A stretch of DNA of 64,000 nt from Propionibacteriaceae bacterium (GCA_017306015.1 JAFKJK010000013.1:1-64000), one strand, 5' to 3'. Shown: positions 54,372 through 62,927, counted from the stretch's first letter. The notes: generated from the sequence alone by a model not told the origin. Numbers and translations are program-made.

Positions 54372-55458
54372 CGTGACCAAGGTCTATCCGGGCGGGACGA
54401 CCGCAGTGGGCGGGCTCAGCCTGGTCGCTCCGACCGGAAAGATCACCGTCCTCGTCGGACCGTCCGGCTGCGGCAAGACCACATCGCTGCGGATGATCAA
54501 CCGGATGATCGAGCCCACTTCCGGCACCATCGAGATCGACGGGCGCGACACCGCCACCCTCGACCCCAACGAACTGCGCCGCGGCATCGGCTACGTCATC
54601 CAGAGCGGCGGGCTGTTCCCGCACCGGACGATCCTCGACAACGTGGCCACCGTGCCGCTGCTGCTCGGCTGGAGCCGGACGCGATCACGGCAGGTGGCCG
54701 CGGAGCTGCTGGAGCGGGTGGGGCTCGCGCCCGAACTCGGAAAGCGCTACCCCAACCAGCTCTCCGGCGGCCAGCAGCAGCGCGTCGGCGTGGCCCGGGC
54801 GCTGGCGGCCGACCCCCCGGTGATGCTGATGGACGAGCCGTTCAGCGCTGTCGACCCGGTGGTCCGCGAACAACTGCAGGACGAGTTCCTCCGCCTCCAG
54901 GCCGAGCTCGGCAAGACCATCGTCTTCGTCACCCACGACATCGACGAGGCCATCAAGCTCGGCGACCAGGTCGCGGTGCTTCGGGTCGGTGGCGTCCTCG
55001 TCCAGCTGGCCAGTCCGGCGAAGCTGCTGGCCGACCCGCACGACGACTTCGTCGCCGATTTCCTCGGCCGGGACCGCGGCTACCGCGGCCTCGCCTTCGC
55101 CGCGGCCCCCGAACTGCCGCTGCGGGACGAGCCGGTGGTGCTGCTCGGGTCTCCCGTGGCGGACGGTGCCCGGATCGCGGCGGGCGACCGCTGGGTCCTG
55201 GTGGTGGACGAGGCGCGGTCACCGCTGGGCTGGGCCGAACCAGAGGTGCTGACCGGCGTCATCGACCGCCACCACCTGCACCGGGGCGGCACGGTCGCCC
55301 GGCTCGGTGGCTCGCTGCGGGCCGCTCTCGACGCCGCCCTGTCATCGCCCAGCCGGCGCGGCGTCCTCGTCGACGACGACGGCAGCCTGGTCGGCACCGT
55401 CCGCGCGCAGGACGTGCTGGCCGCCATCGAACGCCGCCCGGAAGGAGCGCCGGCGTGA
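54355..55458 (+). CDS. Betaine/ergothioneine-type ABC importer, ATPase (OpuCA-like)
   Basis: 367 residues, overlapping the lyase gene by 17 bases with AGGAGGTGGG before the ATG. Walker A GPSGCGKTTSLRMINRMIEPTSG, signature [19 protein letters not shown], Walker B MLMDEPFSAVDP and IVFVTHDIDEAIKLGD match the QAT (quaternary amine) family. The C-terminal 110 residues include a CBS-like segment (GVLVDDDGSLVGTVRAQDVLAAI), a regulatory domain that senses osmotic or nucleotide signals in OpuCA. Quaternary amine specificity of the family fits a trimethylbetaine such as ergothioneine. Confidence 0.93.
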   Translation: MISFTDVTKVYPGGTTAVGGLSLVAPTGKITVLVGPSGCGKTTSLRMINRMIEPTSGTIEIDGRDTATLDPNELRRGIGYVIQSGGLFPHRTILDNVATVPLLLGWSRTRSRQVAAELLERVGLAPELGKRYPNQLSGGQQQRVGVARALAADPPVMLMDEPFSAVDPVVREQLQDEFLRLQAELGKTIVFVTHDIDEAIKLGDQVAVLRVGGVLVQLASPAKLLADPHDDFVADFLGRDRGYRGLAFAAAPELPLRDEPVVLLGSPVADGARIAAGDRWVLVVDEARSPLGWAEPEVLTGVIDRHHLHRGGTVARLGGSLRAALDAALSSPSRRGVLVDDDGSLVGTVRAQDVLAAIERRPEGAPA

Positions 55459-56114
55459 AGTGGTTCCTGGGACACCTGCCGCAGATCGGCTCGCTGCTGC
55501 TCAACCATGCCGTGCTGGCGCTGATCCCGCTGGTCGTCGGGCTGCTGCTCGCCATCCCGCTGGGCTGGCTGGCACGGCGATACCGGCTGCTGTACACGCC
55601 GCTGATCGCCGGCACCGGCCTGCTCTACACGATCCCCTCGCTGGCCCTGTTCATCCTGATGCCGCTGATACTCGGAACCGGGATCCTCGACCCGCTGAAC
55701 GTGGTGGTGGCGCTCACGATCTACACCGTCGCGCTGCTGGTGCGGACGGTGGCCGACGGGCTCGGCTCGGTTCCCGACGAGGTACTGCAGGCCGCGACCG
55801 CGATGGGGATCGGACGAGTGCGACGGTTCTTCGGCGTGGAGCTCCCGCTGGCCGTCCCGGTGATCTCCGCCGGACTTCGGGTGGCGGCGGTCAGCAACGT
55901 CTCGATCGTCTCTGTCGCGGCCCTGCTGGGCATTCCGCAGCTGGGCTCGCTGTTCACCGACGGCTTCGCGCGTGACTTCGTCGACCCGATCGTGGTCGGC
56001 ATCATCGCGTGCATGGTGCTGGCGTTCGCGCTCGACCTGTCGATCCTCGGCGCCAGCCGGGCCCTGACGCCCTGGCTGCGCACCTCCCGTCCGGCTGTGG
56101 GGAGGGCGGCATGA
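55455..56114 (+). CDS. Betaine/ergothioneine-type ABC importer, permease 1
   Basis: 219 residues from a GTG (GTGA overlap). Five or six helices with the ATPase-coupling EAA-type loop EVLQAATAMGIGRVRRFFGVELPLAVPVISAGLR. TPLIAGTGLLYTIPSLALFILMPLILGTG is typical of OpuCB/OpuCD permeases. Works as a heterodimer with permease 2. Confidence 0.93.
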   Translation: MKWFLGHLPQIGSLLLNHAVLALIPLVVGLLLAIPLGWLARRYRLLYTPLIAGTGLLYTIPSLALFILMPLILGTGILDPLNVVVALTIYTVALLVRTVADGLGSVPDEVLQAATAMGIGRVRRFFGVELPLAVPVISAGLRVAAVSNVSIVSVAALLGIPQLGSLFTDGFARDFVDPIVVGIIACMVLAFALDLSILGASRALTPWLRTSRPAVGRAA

Positions 56115-56857
56115 ACCTCCTGTGGGACTGGCTGAGCGACCCCGCGAACTGGGACGGGCCGTACGGCATCCCGGTCCGGGTCGTCGAGCACCTGGGGTAC
56201 TCCGCGGTCACGCTGGTCCTGGCCGCGCTGATCGGCATCCCGCTCGGCCTGTGGATCGGACACACCGGACGCGGCCGCGTCCTGGTCGTCAACCTGGTCA
56301 ACGGCATGCGGTCGGTGCCGACCCTCGGCCTGCTGTTCGTGGCCGTGCTCGTGGTGGGGCCGCTGCTCGGCGGCGACATCGCGTTCCTCGTGCCGTCCAT
56401 CTTCGTGCTGGTGGTGCTGGCCGTCCCGCCGATCCTCGCCGGCGCCTACGCCGGGGTCGAGGGCGTCGACCCCGGCGCTCGGGACGCCGCCCGCGGAATG
56501 GGTATGCGTCCTGCGGAGGTGCTCGTCAGGGTGGAGGTCCCATGTGCCATGCCGCTGATCTTCAGCGGGCTGCGGTCGGCCGCGCTCCAGGTGGTGGCCA
56601 CCGCGACCCTGGCCGCGTCCGTGAGCCTCGGTGGCCTCGGGCGGTTCCTGATCGACGGCCAGGCCTACCGAGACTACGGCCAGATGGCCGGCGGAGCGCT
56701 GCTGGTAGCCGCGCTGGCGATGCTGGTGGACCTGGTCTTCGCCGGCGTCCAGCGACTGGTCGTCTCTCCCGGGCTCTCGCCGGTCCGGGCCACCCGGCGC
56801 GACCGGCGCCGGCAGCCGACGGGCGTCCTTGACGCGGCCGTCGCCCACCAGACCTGA
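56111..56857 (+). CDS. Betaine/ergothioneine-type ABC importer, permease 2
   Basis: 248 residues; the start ATG overlaps the previous stop by 4 bases. Coupling loop GARDAARGMGMRPAEVLVRVEVPCAMPLIFSGLRSAALQ and NLVNGMRSVPTLGLLFVAVLVVG identify the OpuC-type permease. Basic C-terminal tail (RATRRDRRRQ). Confidence 0.93.
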   Translation: MNLLWDWLSDPANWDGPYGIPVRVVEHLGYSAVTLVLAALIGIPLGLWIGHTGRGRVLVVNLVNGMRSVPTLGLLFVAVLVVGPLLGGDIAFLVPSIFVLVVLAVPPILAGAYAGVEGVDPGARDAARGMGMRPAEVLVRVEVPCAMPLIFSGLRSAALQVVATATLAASVSLGGLGRFLIDGQAYRDYGQMAGGALLVAALAMLVDLVFAGVQRLVVSPGLSPVRATRRDRRRQPTGVLDAAVAHQT

Positions 56858-56888
56858 CCATGCAGGAAACAACGAAAGTAGGAAAGAG

Positions 56889-57812
56889 ATGAAGAAACAC
56901 CTCGCGCTCGTCGCCGCAGCAGCTGCGTCCCTGACGCTGGCGGCGTGCTCTTCCGGAAACCCGCTGGCCAGTCCCTCCGCGGATGGCTCGGCCTCCGGTG
57001 GCCCATCGACCGTGTCGATCGTGGTCGGCTCGGCGAACTTCCCCGAGAACGAGCTGCTCGCCCAGATCTACGCCCAGGCGCTCAAGGCGAAGGGGGTCGA
57101 CGTCAGCACCAAGCTCAACATCGGCTCGCGGGAGACCTACCTGCCAGCGCTCAAGAACGGCGAGATCAACCTGCTGCCGGAGTACACCGGCGCGCTGGCG
57201 AGGTACCTCAACTCCGACGCCGACATCAGCACCACGGACGCCGCGCTGGCGTCGCTGAAGTCCGCGTTGCCCGAGAACCTGACGGTGCTCGATCCCTCTC
57301 CGGCCCAGGACAACGACTCGATCACCGTGACCCGGGCGACGGCCGACCAGTACAACCTGAAGACCATCGAGGACCTGGTGCCGCACGCGCCGCAGCTGGT
57401 GCTCGGCGGGCCGCCGGAGTGGAAGAACCGCAGCTACGGCGTCCCCGGGCTGGAGAAGACCTACGGCCTGAAGTTCAAGTCGTTCAAGGCCCTCGACACG
57501 GCGGGTCCGCTGACCGTCCAGGCGCTGAAGAACGGCCAGGTGCAGGCGGCGAACCTGTTCACCACCGATCCGGCGATCAAGGCCAACGACTTCGTCAGCC
57601 TCACGGACACCAAGAGCTTCTTCGGCTCGCAGAACGTCATCCCGGTGATCACGAAGGAGAAGGCGACGCCGGAGGTGACGGGCGCCCTGAACGCGGTTTC
57701 GGCCAAGCTCGACACCGACACGCTGGCCACCCTGGTCAGCAAGGTGGTGACCGACAAGGAGGACGCCGATCAGGTCGCGGGTGACTGGCTGAAGTCGGTG
57801 GGCCTGGGGTAA
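56889..57812 (+). CDS. Betaine/ergothioneine-type ABC importer, substrate-binding lipoprotein
   Basis: 307 residues, AGGAAAG before the ATG. Lipoprotein signal LVAAAAASLTLAACSSG (Cys about 22), then an OpuAC-type binding fold: VSIVVGSANFPENELLAQIYAQALKAKGV, NLLPEYTGALARYLNS, FKALDTAGPLTVQALKNGQVQAANLFTTDP and FVSLTDTKSFFGSQNVIPVI. Such proteins hold quaternary amines in an aromatic cage. Last gene of the operon; a large hairpin follows. Confidence 0.93.
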   Translation: MKKHLALVAAAAASLTLAACSSGNPLASPSADGSASGGPSTVSIVVGSANFPENELLAQIYAQALKAKGVDVSTKLNIGSRETYLPALKNGEINLLPEYTGALARYLNSDADISTTDAALASLKSALPENLTVLDPSPAQDNDSITVTRATADQYNLKTIEDLVPHAPQLVLGGPPEWKNRSYGVPGLEKTYGLKFKSFKALDTAGPLTVQALKNGQVQAANLFTTDPAIKANDFVSLTDTKSFFGSQNVIPVITKEKATPEVTGALNAVSAKLDTDTLATLVSKVVTDKEDADQVAGDWLKSVGLG

Positions 57813-57840
57813 GGCCTGCAGCCGTCCGGCGTCCGGCCAC

Positions 57841-57908
57841 CGTTCGGCCGTCCCGCTACCCGTTCGGGCCCTCGCTGCTGGGGCGCCGGGTAGCGGACGG
57901 CCCGAACG
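57841..57908 (+). terminator. Large inverted repeat ending the importer operon
   Basis: Arms of about 21 bases, CGTTCGGCCGTCCCGCTACC.. (57841-57861) and GGGTAGCGGACGGCCCGAACG (57888-57908) apart from one bulge, around a 25-base loop. It lies 28 bases after the binding-protein stop and before the convergent ilvA stop, where a bidirectional terminator is expected; no T-run follows. Confidence 0.6.
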
Positions 57909-57953
57909 GAGCGGGGGCGCCGGGGGCTGGGCGCGCCGCGCTGAACGGGCCGG

Positions 57954-59201
57954 TCACACGAGGAAGCGGTACAGCGGGGTGTCTCCGGAGATGATCTCGA
58001 AGGTGATCGGGCTGGCGTCCAGCCTCGCGATGAGTTCGCCGAGCGTGGCCGGGTCGCCGAGTTCGATGCCGACCAGGGCCGGACCGGTCTCACGATTGCT
58101 GCGCTTGACGTACTCGAAGTGGGTGATGTCGTCATCGGGCCCGAGAACCTCGTCGAGGAAGCGGCGCAGCGCGCCCGGCTCCTGGGGGAAGTTCACCAGG
58201 AAGTAGTGCTTGCGTCCCTCGTAGACCAGGGACCGTTCGATGATCTCGGAGTACCGGGAGATGTCGTTGTTGCCGCCGGAGACGATGACGACGACATCGG
58301 AGCCGGCGGCGAGTTCGTACAGGCCGAGCGATGCCGCCGCGAGTGCTCCGGCCGGCTCGCTGACGATGCCCTCGGTCTGGTACAGCGCCAGCATCTCCGA
58401 GCAGATCCGCCCGGTCGGGACCGCGTACAGCTCGGGGGAGTGCCTCGCGACGGTGGCGTAGGTGAACTCGCCGACGCGGCGGACGGCCGCACCGTCCACA
58501 AAGGTGTCGAGGGACGTCAGGTCGATCGGTCCGCCGGCGGCCAGCGCCGCTGCCATCGATGCCGCCTCGGCGGGTTCCGCCCCGATCACGCGCGTCTCCG
58601 GGTGGCGTTCGGCGATCCAGGCGAGGCAGCCGGAGATCATGCCGCCACCGCCCACGGGCACGACCAGCGTGTCCGGGGCATGGCCGAGCTGTTCGGTGAT
58701 CTCTTTCGCCACCGTGCCCTGGCCGGCGATCGTGTCCGGGTGGTCGAACGCCGGTACCAACGTGGCCCCGGTCACTGCCGAATCCGTCAGCGCCGCGGCC
58801 GCGGCCTCGTCGTAGGTGTCGCCGACCACGACGAGTTCGATCGTGCTCTCGCCGAGAGCTCGGATCCGGTCGCGCTTCTGCCGGGGCGTCGTCGCCGGGA
58901 CGAAGATCCGTCCGCTGATCCCGAGCCGGGCGCAGGCGAACGCGACCCCCTGGGCATGGTTGCCGGCGGACGCACAGACGACGCCGGCCGCGCGAGCCGT
59001 ATCGTCCAGTTGGGACATCAGGTTGTAGGCGCCGCGGATCTTGTACGACCGCACCGGCTGCAGGTCTTCGCGCTTCAGCCAGACGTGGGCGCCGGTGGCG
59101 GCACTGAGCCGCTCGTTCGGCTGCAACGGGGTCCGGAGGACCACGCCGGCCAGCCGTTCGGCGGCCGCGTCCACAGCCAGAGCATCGATCGTCACCGGCA
59201 C
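57954..59201 (-). CDS. ilvA: Threonine ammonia-lyase, biosynthetic type
   Basis: 415 residues from a GTG at 59201 (VPVTIDALAVDAAAERL), with GGGGGGAG just upstream. PLP-binding lysine in RSYKIRGAYNLMSQL, phosphate-binding GGGGMISGC, then serine-rich ATFVP/TLVPAFDHPDTIAGQGT. The C-terminal ACT-like domain has DDITHFEYVKRSNRETGPALVGIEL, the regulatory region of the short IlvA type. It deaminates threonine to 2-oxobutanoate for isoleucine synthesis. The frame is open upstream through the repeat array, but these codons derive from the repeat. Confidence 0.94.
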   Translation of the reverse strand: MPVTIDALAVDAAAERLAGVVLRTPLQPNERLSAATGAHVWLKREDLQPVRSYKIRGAYNLMSQLDDTARAAGVVCASAGNHAQGVAFACARLGISGRIFVPATTPRQKRDRIRALGESTIELVVVGDTYDEAAAAALTDSAVTGATLVPAFDHPDTIAGQGTVAKEITEQLGHAPDTLVVPVGGGGMISGCLAWIAERHPETRVIGAEPAEAASMAAALAAGGPIDLTSLDTFVDGAAVRRVGEFTYATVARHSPELYAVPTGRICSEMLALYQTEGIVSEPAGALAAASLGLYELAAGSDVVVIVSGGNNDISRYSEIIERSLVYEGRKHYFLVNFPQEPGALRRFLDEVLGPDDDITHFEYVKRSNRETGPALVGIELGDPATLGELIARLDASPITFEIISGDTPLYRFLV

Positions 59202-59236
59202 ATTCTCCCCCCTCCCCTCCGGTTTCCCCGCCAAGC

Positions 59237-59452
59237 TGAACCGTCGGGGACAGGTACTTTGGTTCACCGGGCTGAACCGTTGGGGACAGGTACTTTGGTT
59301 CACCGGGCTGGACCGTTGGGGACAGGTAGTTCGGTTCACCTGGCTGGACCGTTGGGGACAGGTAGTTCGGTTCACCTGGCTGAACCGTCGGGAACAGCTA
59401 CCTCGATTCAGCGGACGCGGGTGTGGACGATGGGGACAGGTACCGCGGTTCA
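59237..59452. repeat. Array of six family-A repeats with 36-base period
   Basis: Units start at 59237, 59273, 59309, 59345, 59381 and 59424. The first five are exactly 36 bases apart: a 30-base unit plus a 6-base spacer (CCGGGC or CCTGGC). The third, fourth and sixth begin TGGACC/TGGACG, and the fifth and sixth are more diverged. The array lies between divergent genes. Confidence 0.92.
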
Positions 59453-59519
59453 CCCGGACGGCCTTGATCTGAGCTGACTGGCATGCCGACACTGGACCTG
59501 CCTCTCGGAAGGAAGCGAT

Positions 59520-60014
59520 GTGCGCGGGCTCGTGGTCGCCAGTGCGTGCGTGGTCTTGGTGAGCGGGCTCCAGGCCGGATGCTCCGCCCCACTACGCGCA
59601 CCGTCAGTTTCGCCGTCCGGCGGTACGGCAACCACTTTCGCGTGCGTGCAGCCGTCCGAAAGCCCACTGCCGCAGTGGGCGCGGGACGGATTCAGCCCGC
59701 CCGACCAGTCCGTTGCGCACCTGCTGTCTTCCGACGGTCACATCGTCGCGGTCCCGTTCGGCTGGCCGCTGCGGGAGCGACAGCCCGAGGGGCGGAGCAA
59801 CAAGATCCTCTGGGTCGCCGACCGGAACGGGGGTGGGCCGATGACCATCGACGCCCGGCGTGACTCGGATTCAACCGTGGTGCATCGCGAACTCCCCGAT
59901 GGCCCCGGCCCGTCGATCGTCGACCTTCCCGGACGGGGCTGCTGGCAGCTGGACCTCGCCTGGCCGGGCGGCCGGGACCGGATCTACCTGCAGTACCTCG
60001 GCCCGGCGGCCTAA
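59520..60014 (+). CDS. Small secreted lipoprotein, unknown function
   Basis: 164 residues from a GTG at 59520 with GAAGGAAG upstream. Signal ending VLVSGLQAGC (lipobox QAGC), then a linker and a domain with VAVPFGWPLRERQPEGRSNKILW and GCWQLDLAWPGGRDRIYLQYL, probably beta-rich. No family recognised. The stop TAA overlaps the stop TAG of the membrane-protein gene on the other strand. Confidence 0.7.
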   Translation: MRGLVVASACVVLVSGLQAGCSAPLRAPSVSPSGGTATTFACVQPSESPLPQWARDGFSPPDQSVAHLLSSDGHIVAVPFGWPLRERQPEGRSNKILWVADRNGGGPMTIDARRDSDSTVVHRELPDGPGPSIVDLPGRGCWQLDLAWPGGRDRIYLQYLGPAA

Positions 60015-60739
60015 CCGGGTTCGGGAACTGCCGCCGCCACCCGTCGATCGGGCAGGAAGATGAGCACCCCCGCCACCGCTGCCAGCAGCTTGGAGGTGAC
60101 GTTGAACGCGATGGTTGCCGGAGTGTCGGGGTAGGCGAAACCGAACAGCGCCCACACGGTCCAGACCGCGAACAGGCCAGCAAGGGCGAACAGCGTCTGC
60201 CGGGTCAGCCGCGCAGCCGGGGAGAGCGTCAGCAGGGCGAGCGTGGCGACGTTGAAGCCGAACAGCGGGACGAAGAACAACGGCCCGTAGAGACCAACCG
60301 GACTCGGCACGTCGAGCCGGAATGCGATCACCAGGTCGAACGCGAGCTCGAACATCACCGGCCCGGCGCCCGCTGCGGCGACCGCGCTGACGAGGGCGAG
60401 CTTCCAGCCGTACCGTCGCGCGAGAAACGCCACCGTGCCGAACGCGAGCAGCGCGAACCCGATCGTGTACCGGGTGACCGGATTGACCGGGGCGGCCACC
60501 CGGCCGGCTTGCTGGTAGACCGCGAGGCCGTAGGCCGCCGTCGCCAGCCGCAGCACCACCACCGATACCAGCCAGAGGACGACGATGAAGCTCCCGACGA
60601 CCCGTCCGGCCGGACGAGCGGCGAGCGGTCGCTTGAGGCACAGTCCCAACAGCACCAGCACGACTGCGGCCAGCAGCGTGCCGCCGGCGAGGAGGAAGGA
60701 CTCCTGGCCGCTGTACGGCAGCCACACGCTGTAGCCCAT
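60011..60739 (-). CDS. Polytopic membrane protein, unknown function
   Basis: 242 residues from the ATG at 60739 (GAGG just before). About seven hydrophobic segments, e.g. SFLLAGGTLLAAVVLVLLGLCL and FALAGLFAVWTVWALFGFAYPDTPATIAFN. No named family. The AT-rich GATATC repeats 22 bases upstream suggest specific regulation. Confidence 0.7.
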   Translation of the reverse strand: MGYSVWLPYSGQESFLLAGGTLLAAVVLVLLGLCLKRPLAARPAGRVVGSFIVVLWLVSVVVLRLATAAYGLAVYQQAGRVAAPVNPVTRYTIGFALLAFGTVAFLARRYGWKLALVSAVAAAGAGPVMFELAFDLVIAFRLDVPSPVGLYGPLFFVPLFGFNVATLALLTLSPAARLTRQTLFALAGLFAVWTVWALFGFAYPDTPATIAFNVTSKLLAAVAGVLIFLPDRRVAAAVPEPG

Positions 60740-60760
60740 GAGCCTCGTCCCGACTGAATT

Positions 60761-60778
60761 TGATATCTTTGTGATATC
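60761..60778. promoter_or_regulatory. Twin TGATATC boxes, probable operator
   Basis: TGATATC at 60761-60767 and 60772-60778, 11 bases apart in an AT-rich island (60756-60788) before the membrane-protein gene. Each is itself nearly palindromic. It may overlap the promoter; no regulator can be named. Confidence 0.5.
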
Positions 60779-60818
60779 AGATTTTACCAGGCGGTGCAAC
60801 GGGCTCCGAGTGCCGGCG

Positions 60819-62264
60819 CTACGCCGTCTGCGCTCCCTCCTGCGGCGTGGACGCCTCGGTGGAGAGCAGGTCGGTGAGCTCCGGCTGGGGCCTGAGGAGG
60901 AGCTCGTCGGCGGTTCGCGCCCGGCCGATCATCGGTGCGACACCGGTCGCATCCTCGACGAGCTCCACCGCGGTGAGCGGACGCACGGACGCCTCGCTGG
61001 CGTGGACGGCGTCCAGCTCCCTGTCGACCACGTTGAGCTCCCGGAGCTTGCGGGCGGTCGGGAACACGCGGCCCTCGATCGAGCCGACGGCCTCGTTGTA
61101 CGCCTTGACGGCGGTGGTCAGCGACCGTCCGACCTTGTCGAAGTGGCCGCCGAGCTTGCCCAGCCGGTCGTACAGCTCGCGACCCAGCTCGAACACCTCG
61201 CGCGCCGAGTCGGCCAGCGCCACCTGCCGCCACGAGAAGGCTGCGGTCTTCAGCAGGGCGATCAGCGAGCTCGGCGTGGCCAGCACCACCCGCCGCTCGG
61301 CTGCGTACTCGTGCAGTGTCGGCAGCTGGGCGAACGCCTCCACGGCGAGCGCCTCGCTGCCGAAGAACAGCACGACGAACTCCGGGGTGGAGCCGCCGGC
61401 CTTGTAGTAGTCCTTCGCGGACAGCTGGGTGATGTGGGTCTGGACATGCCGGGCGAACTGCGCCAGGAAGCGCGATCGCTCGGCCGCGTCCTCACACTCC
61501 TGGGCGTCGAGGAAGGCGCTCAGGGGCACCTTGGAGTCGACGTAGAGGTACCGGTCATCGCTGAGCATCACCTTCAGGTCGGGACGGATCGTGGCCCCGG
61601 TGCTGGTCTGGGTGGTCTCCTGCAACTCGAAGTCGCAGTGCTCGACCATGCCCGCCAGCTCGACGACCCGCTTGAGCTGCAGCTCGCCCCACGCCCCACG
61701 AACCTGCGGCTTGCGTAGGGCCGTGACCAGGGCGGCTGTCTCCCGTCGCAGGGTCTCGCCGGTGAGCTTCACCTCCGACACCTGCGCCCGCAGCTCCGTC
61801 GACAGCTGGACGCGCTGCTTCTCCACGTCGGTGATCCGCTCGTTGAACCGCTGCAGGCTCTCCTTCACCGGGTCGAGGAGTTGCTCGGTGGCCTTCAAGC
61901 GCAACTCAGCCGCGTCGTTCAGCGAGCGCTCCTGGGCCTGCACCGTCTCGGTCGACAGCACCTTGAACTGGTTCACCAACTGCTCGCGGTCGCCGGCGAT
62001 CTCCTGCGCGCGGGTGATCGCCGCGTCCCGCTGGGCGAGCGCGCCGGCCACCTCGGCGCGGGCGTCGGCCAGCGCTGCTGCCGCCTGGGCCGCTTCAAGG
62101 CGAGCCTCGGCCGCTCCCGCGACTGCCTGCGCCACCTCGGTGCGGGCCCGCTCGACGTCGACGGCCTCCTCAGAGGCGGTGCGTGCCTTCTGCGCTCGCA
62201 CCACCAGCCACGCGGCCACCGCGCCGAGGGCGATGCCGACCACCAACCACGCCAGGAACTCCAT
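60819..62264 (-). CDS. rmuC: DNA recombination protein RmuC
   Basis: 481 residues from the ATG at 62264. N-terminal membrane anchor (FLAWLVVGIALGAVAAWLVV), a long coiled coil (about residues 25-190) and the RmuC nuclease-like domain with QVRGAWGELQLKRVVELAGM, RPDLKVMLSDDRYLYVDSKVPL, FVVLFFGSEALAVEAF and VVLATPSSLIALLKTAAFSWRQ. The protein limits inversions at short repeats in E. coli. In a genome rich in inverted repeats this gene is notable. Confidence 0.93.
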   Translation of the reverse strand: MEFLAWLVVGIALGAVAAWLVVRAQKARTASEEAVDVERARTEVAQAVAGAAEARLEAAQAAAALADARAEVAGALAQRDAAITRAQEIAGDREQLVNQFKVLSTETVQAQERSLNDAAELRLKATEQLLDPVKESLQRFNERITDVEKQRVQLSTELRAQVSEVKLTGETLRRETAALVTALRKPQVRGAWGELQLKRVVELAGMVEHCDFELQETTQTSTGATIRPDLKVMLSDDRYLYVDSKVPLSAFLDAQECEDAAERSRFLAQFARHVQTHITQLSAKDYYKAGGSTPEFVVLFFGSEALAVEAFAQLPTLHEYAAERRVVLATPSSLIALLKTAAFSWRQVALADSAREVFELGRELYDRLGKLGGHFDKVGRSLTTAVKAYNEAVGSIEGRVFPTARKLRELNVVDRELDAVHASEASVRPLTAVELVEDATGVAPMIGRARTADELLLRPQPELTDLLSTEASTPQEGAQTA

Positions 62265-62368
62265 GCCGACGATGATCCCAGCCCCCACCGACAGTTCTGG
62301 TCAGGCTGGCCGGGCGGACCCCGTCCACCTCCGATTCGGCGTGCCGCACCGGTCGGTGCCAAGCTGGA

Positions 62369-62902
62369 GTGGTGCCCGACAGCGACGACCTGCCCACCGG
62401 CCTCGAGCGGCTGGCCGATCACGGGCCGGACGCCATCGGCACCCGATTCACCGACGGTGCCCTCACCTTCTACCGGATCCTGTCCATCGTCCTCGCCGTG
62501 ATCGCGATCGCGGTGCTCGTCGTGTTCACGCCAGCCTTCTCGGTGACCATCTGGGCCGCCGTGATCGCCCTCCTGGTAGTCGGCCTGCTCGGCGTCAGCG
62601 CGCTGAACTACCACCGGCTGGCCGGCTTCGGACGGAGTCGTCCGGCTCTGGTCATCACCGACGCGATGCTGGAGGTGTTCGTCCCGTTCAACCGCATGAG
62701 CATCGACCTGACGGCGATCCGGGACGTGACCGTCCTGTCCCGCGACCTGATCGTGCTGGCGCCGGACGGCATCCGCAACGGCGAGCGGCCGGGCCGGGCG
62801 CGGCGGGCAGTGATCAACAACGTCCGTTCCTTCGAGGTGGAACGCGCGGACCTCGCGAACGCGATCCTCGAACGCGCCCGGGCGGCCCGCGGACAGGGCT
62901 GA
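62369..62902 (+). CDS. Membrane protein with PH-like domain, unknown function
   Basis: 177 residues from a GTG at 62369 (a second GTG follows at once). Two hydrophobic helices (FYRILSIVLAVIAIAVLVVF; IWAAVIALLVVGLLGVSAL) precede a C-terminal domain with ALVITDAMLEVFVPFNRMSIDLTAIRDVTVLSRDLIVLA, similar to bacterial PH/YdbT-like membrane-anchored domains. Cytoplasmic C-terminus likely. Confidence 0.7.
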   Translation: MVPDSDDLPTGLERLADHGPDAIGTRFTDGALTFYRILSIVLAVIAIAVLVVFTPAFSVTIWAAVIALLVVGLLGVSALNYHRLAGFGRSRPALVITDAMLEVFVPFNRMSIDLTAIRDVTVLSRDLIVLAPDGIRNGERPGRARRAVINNVRSFEVERADLANAILERARAARGQG

Positions 62903-62927
62903 CGCGGCCAGGGTGGAGGATGGCCCC

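Noticed and set aside
59237..59452. CRISPR array
   Set aside because: The period of 36 bases is tempting, but the spacers are 6 bases long and nearly identical; the units are a dispersed family also found at three other sites, and no cas gene is present.
57954..59492. ilvA with an N-terminal extension through the repeat array
   Set aside because: The frame is open only because the 36-base period is a multiple of three; the translated extension is a repeat of cysteine/arginine peptides, and the GTG at 59201 has a strong ribosome site.
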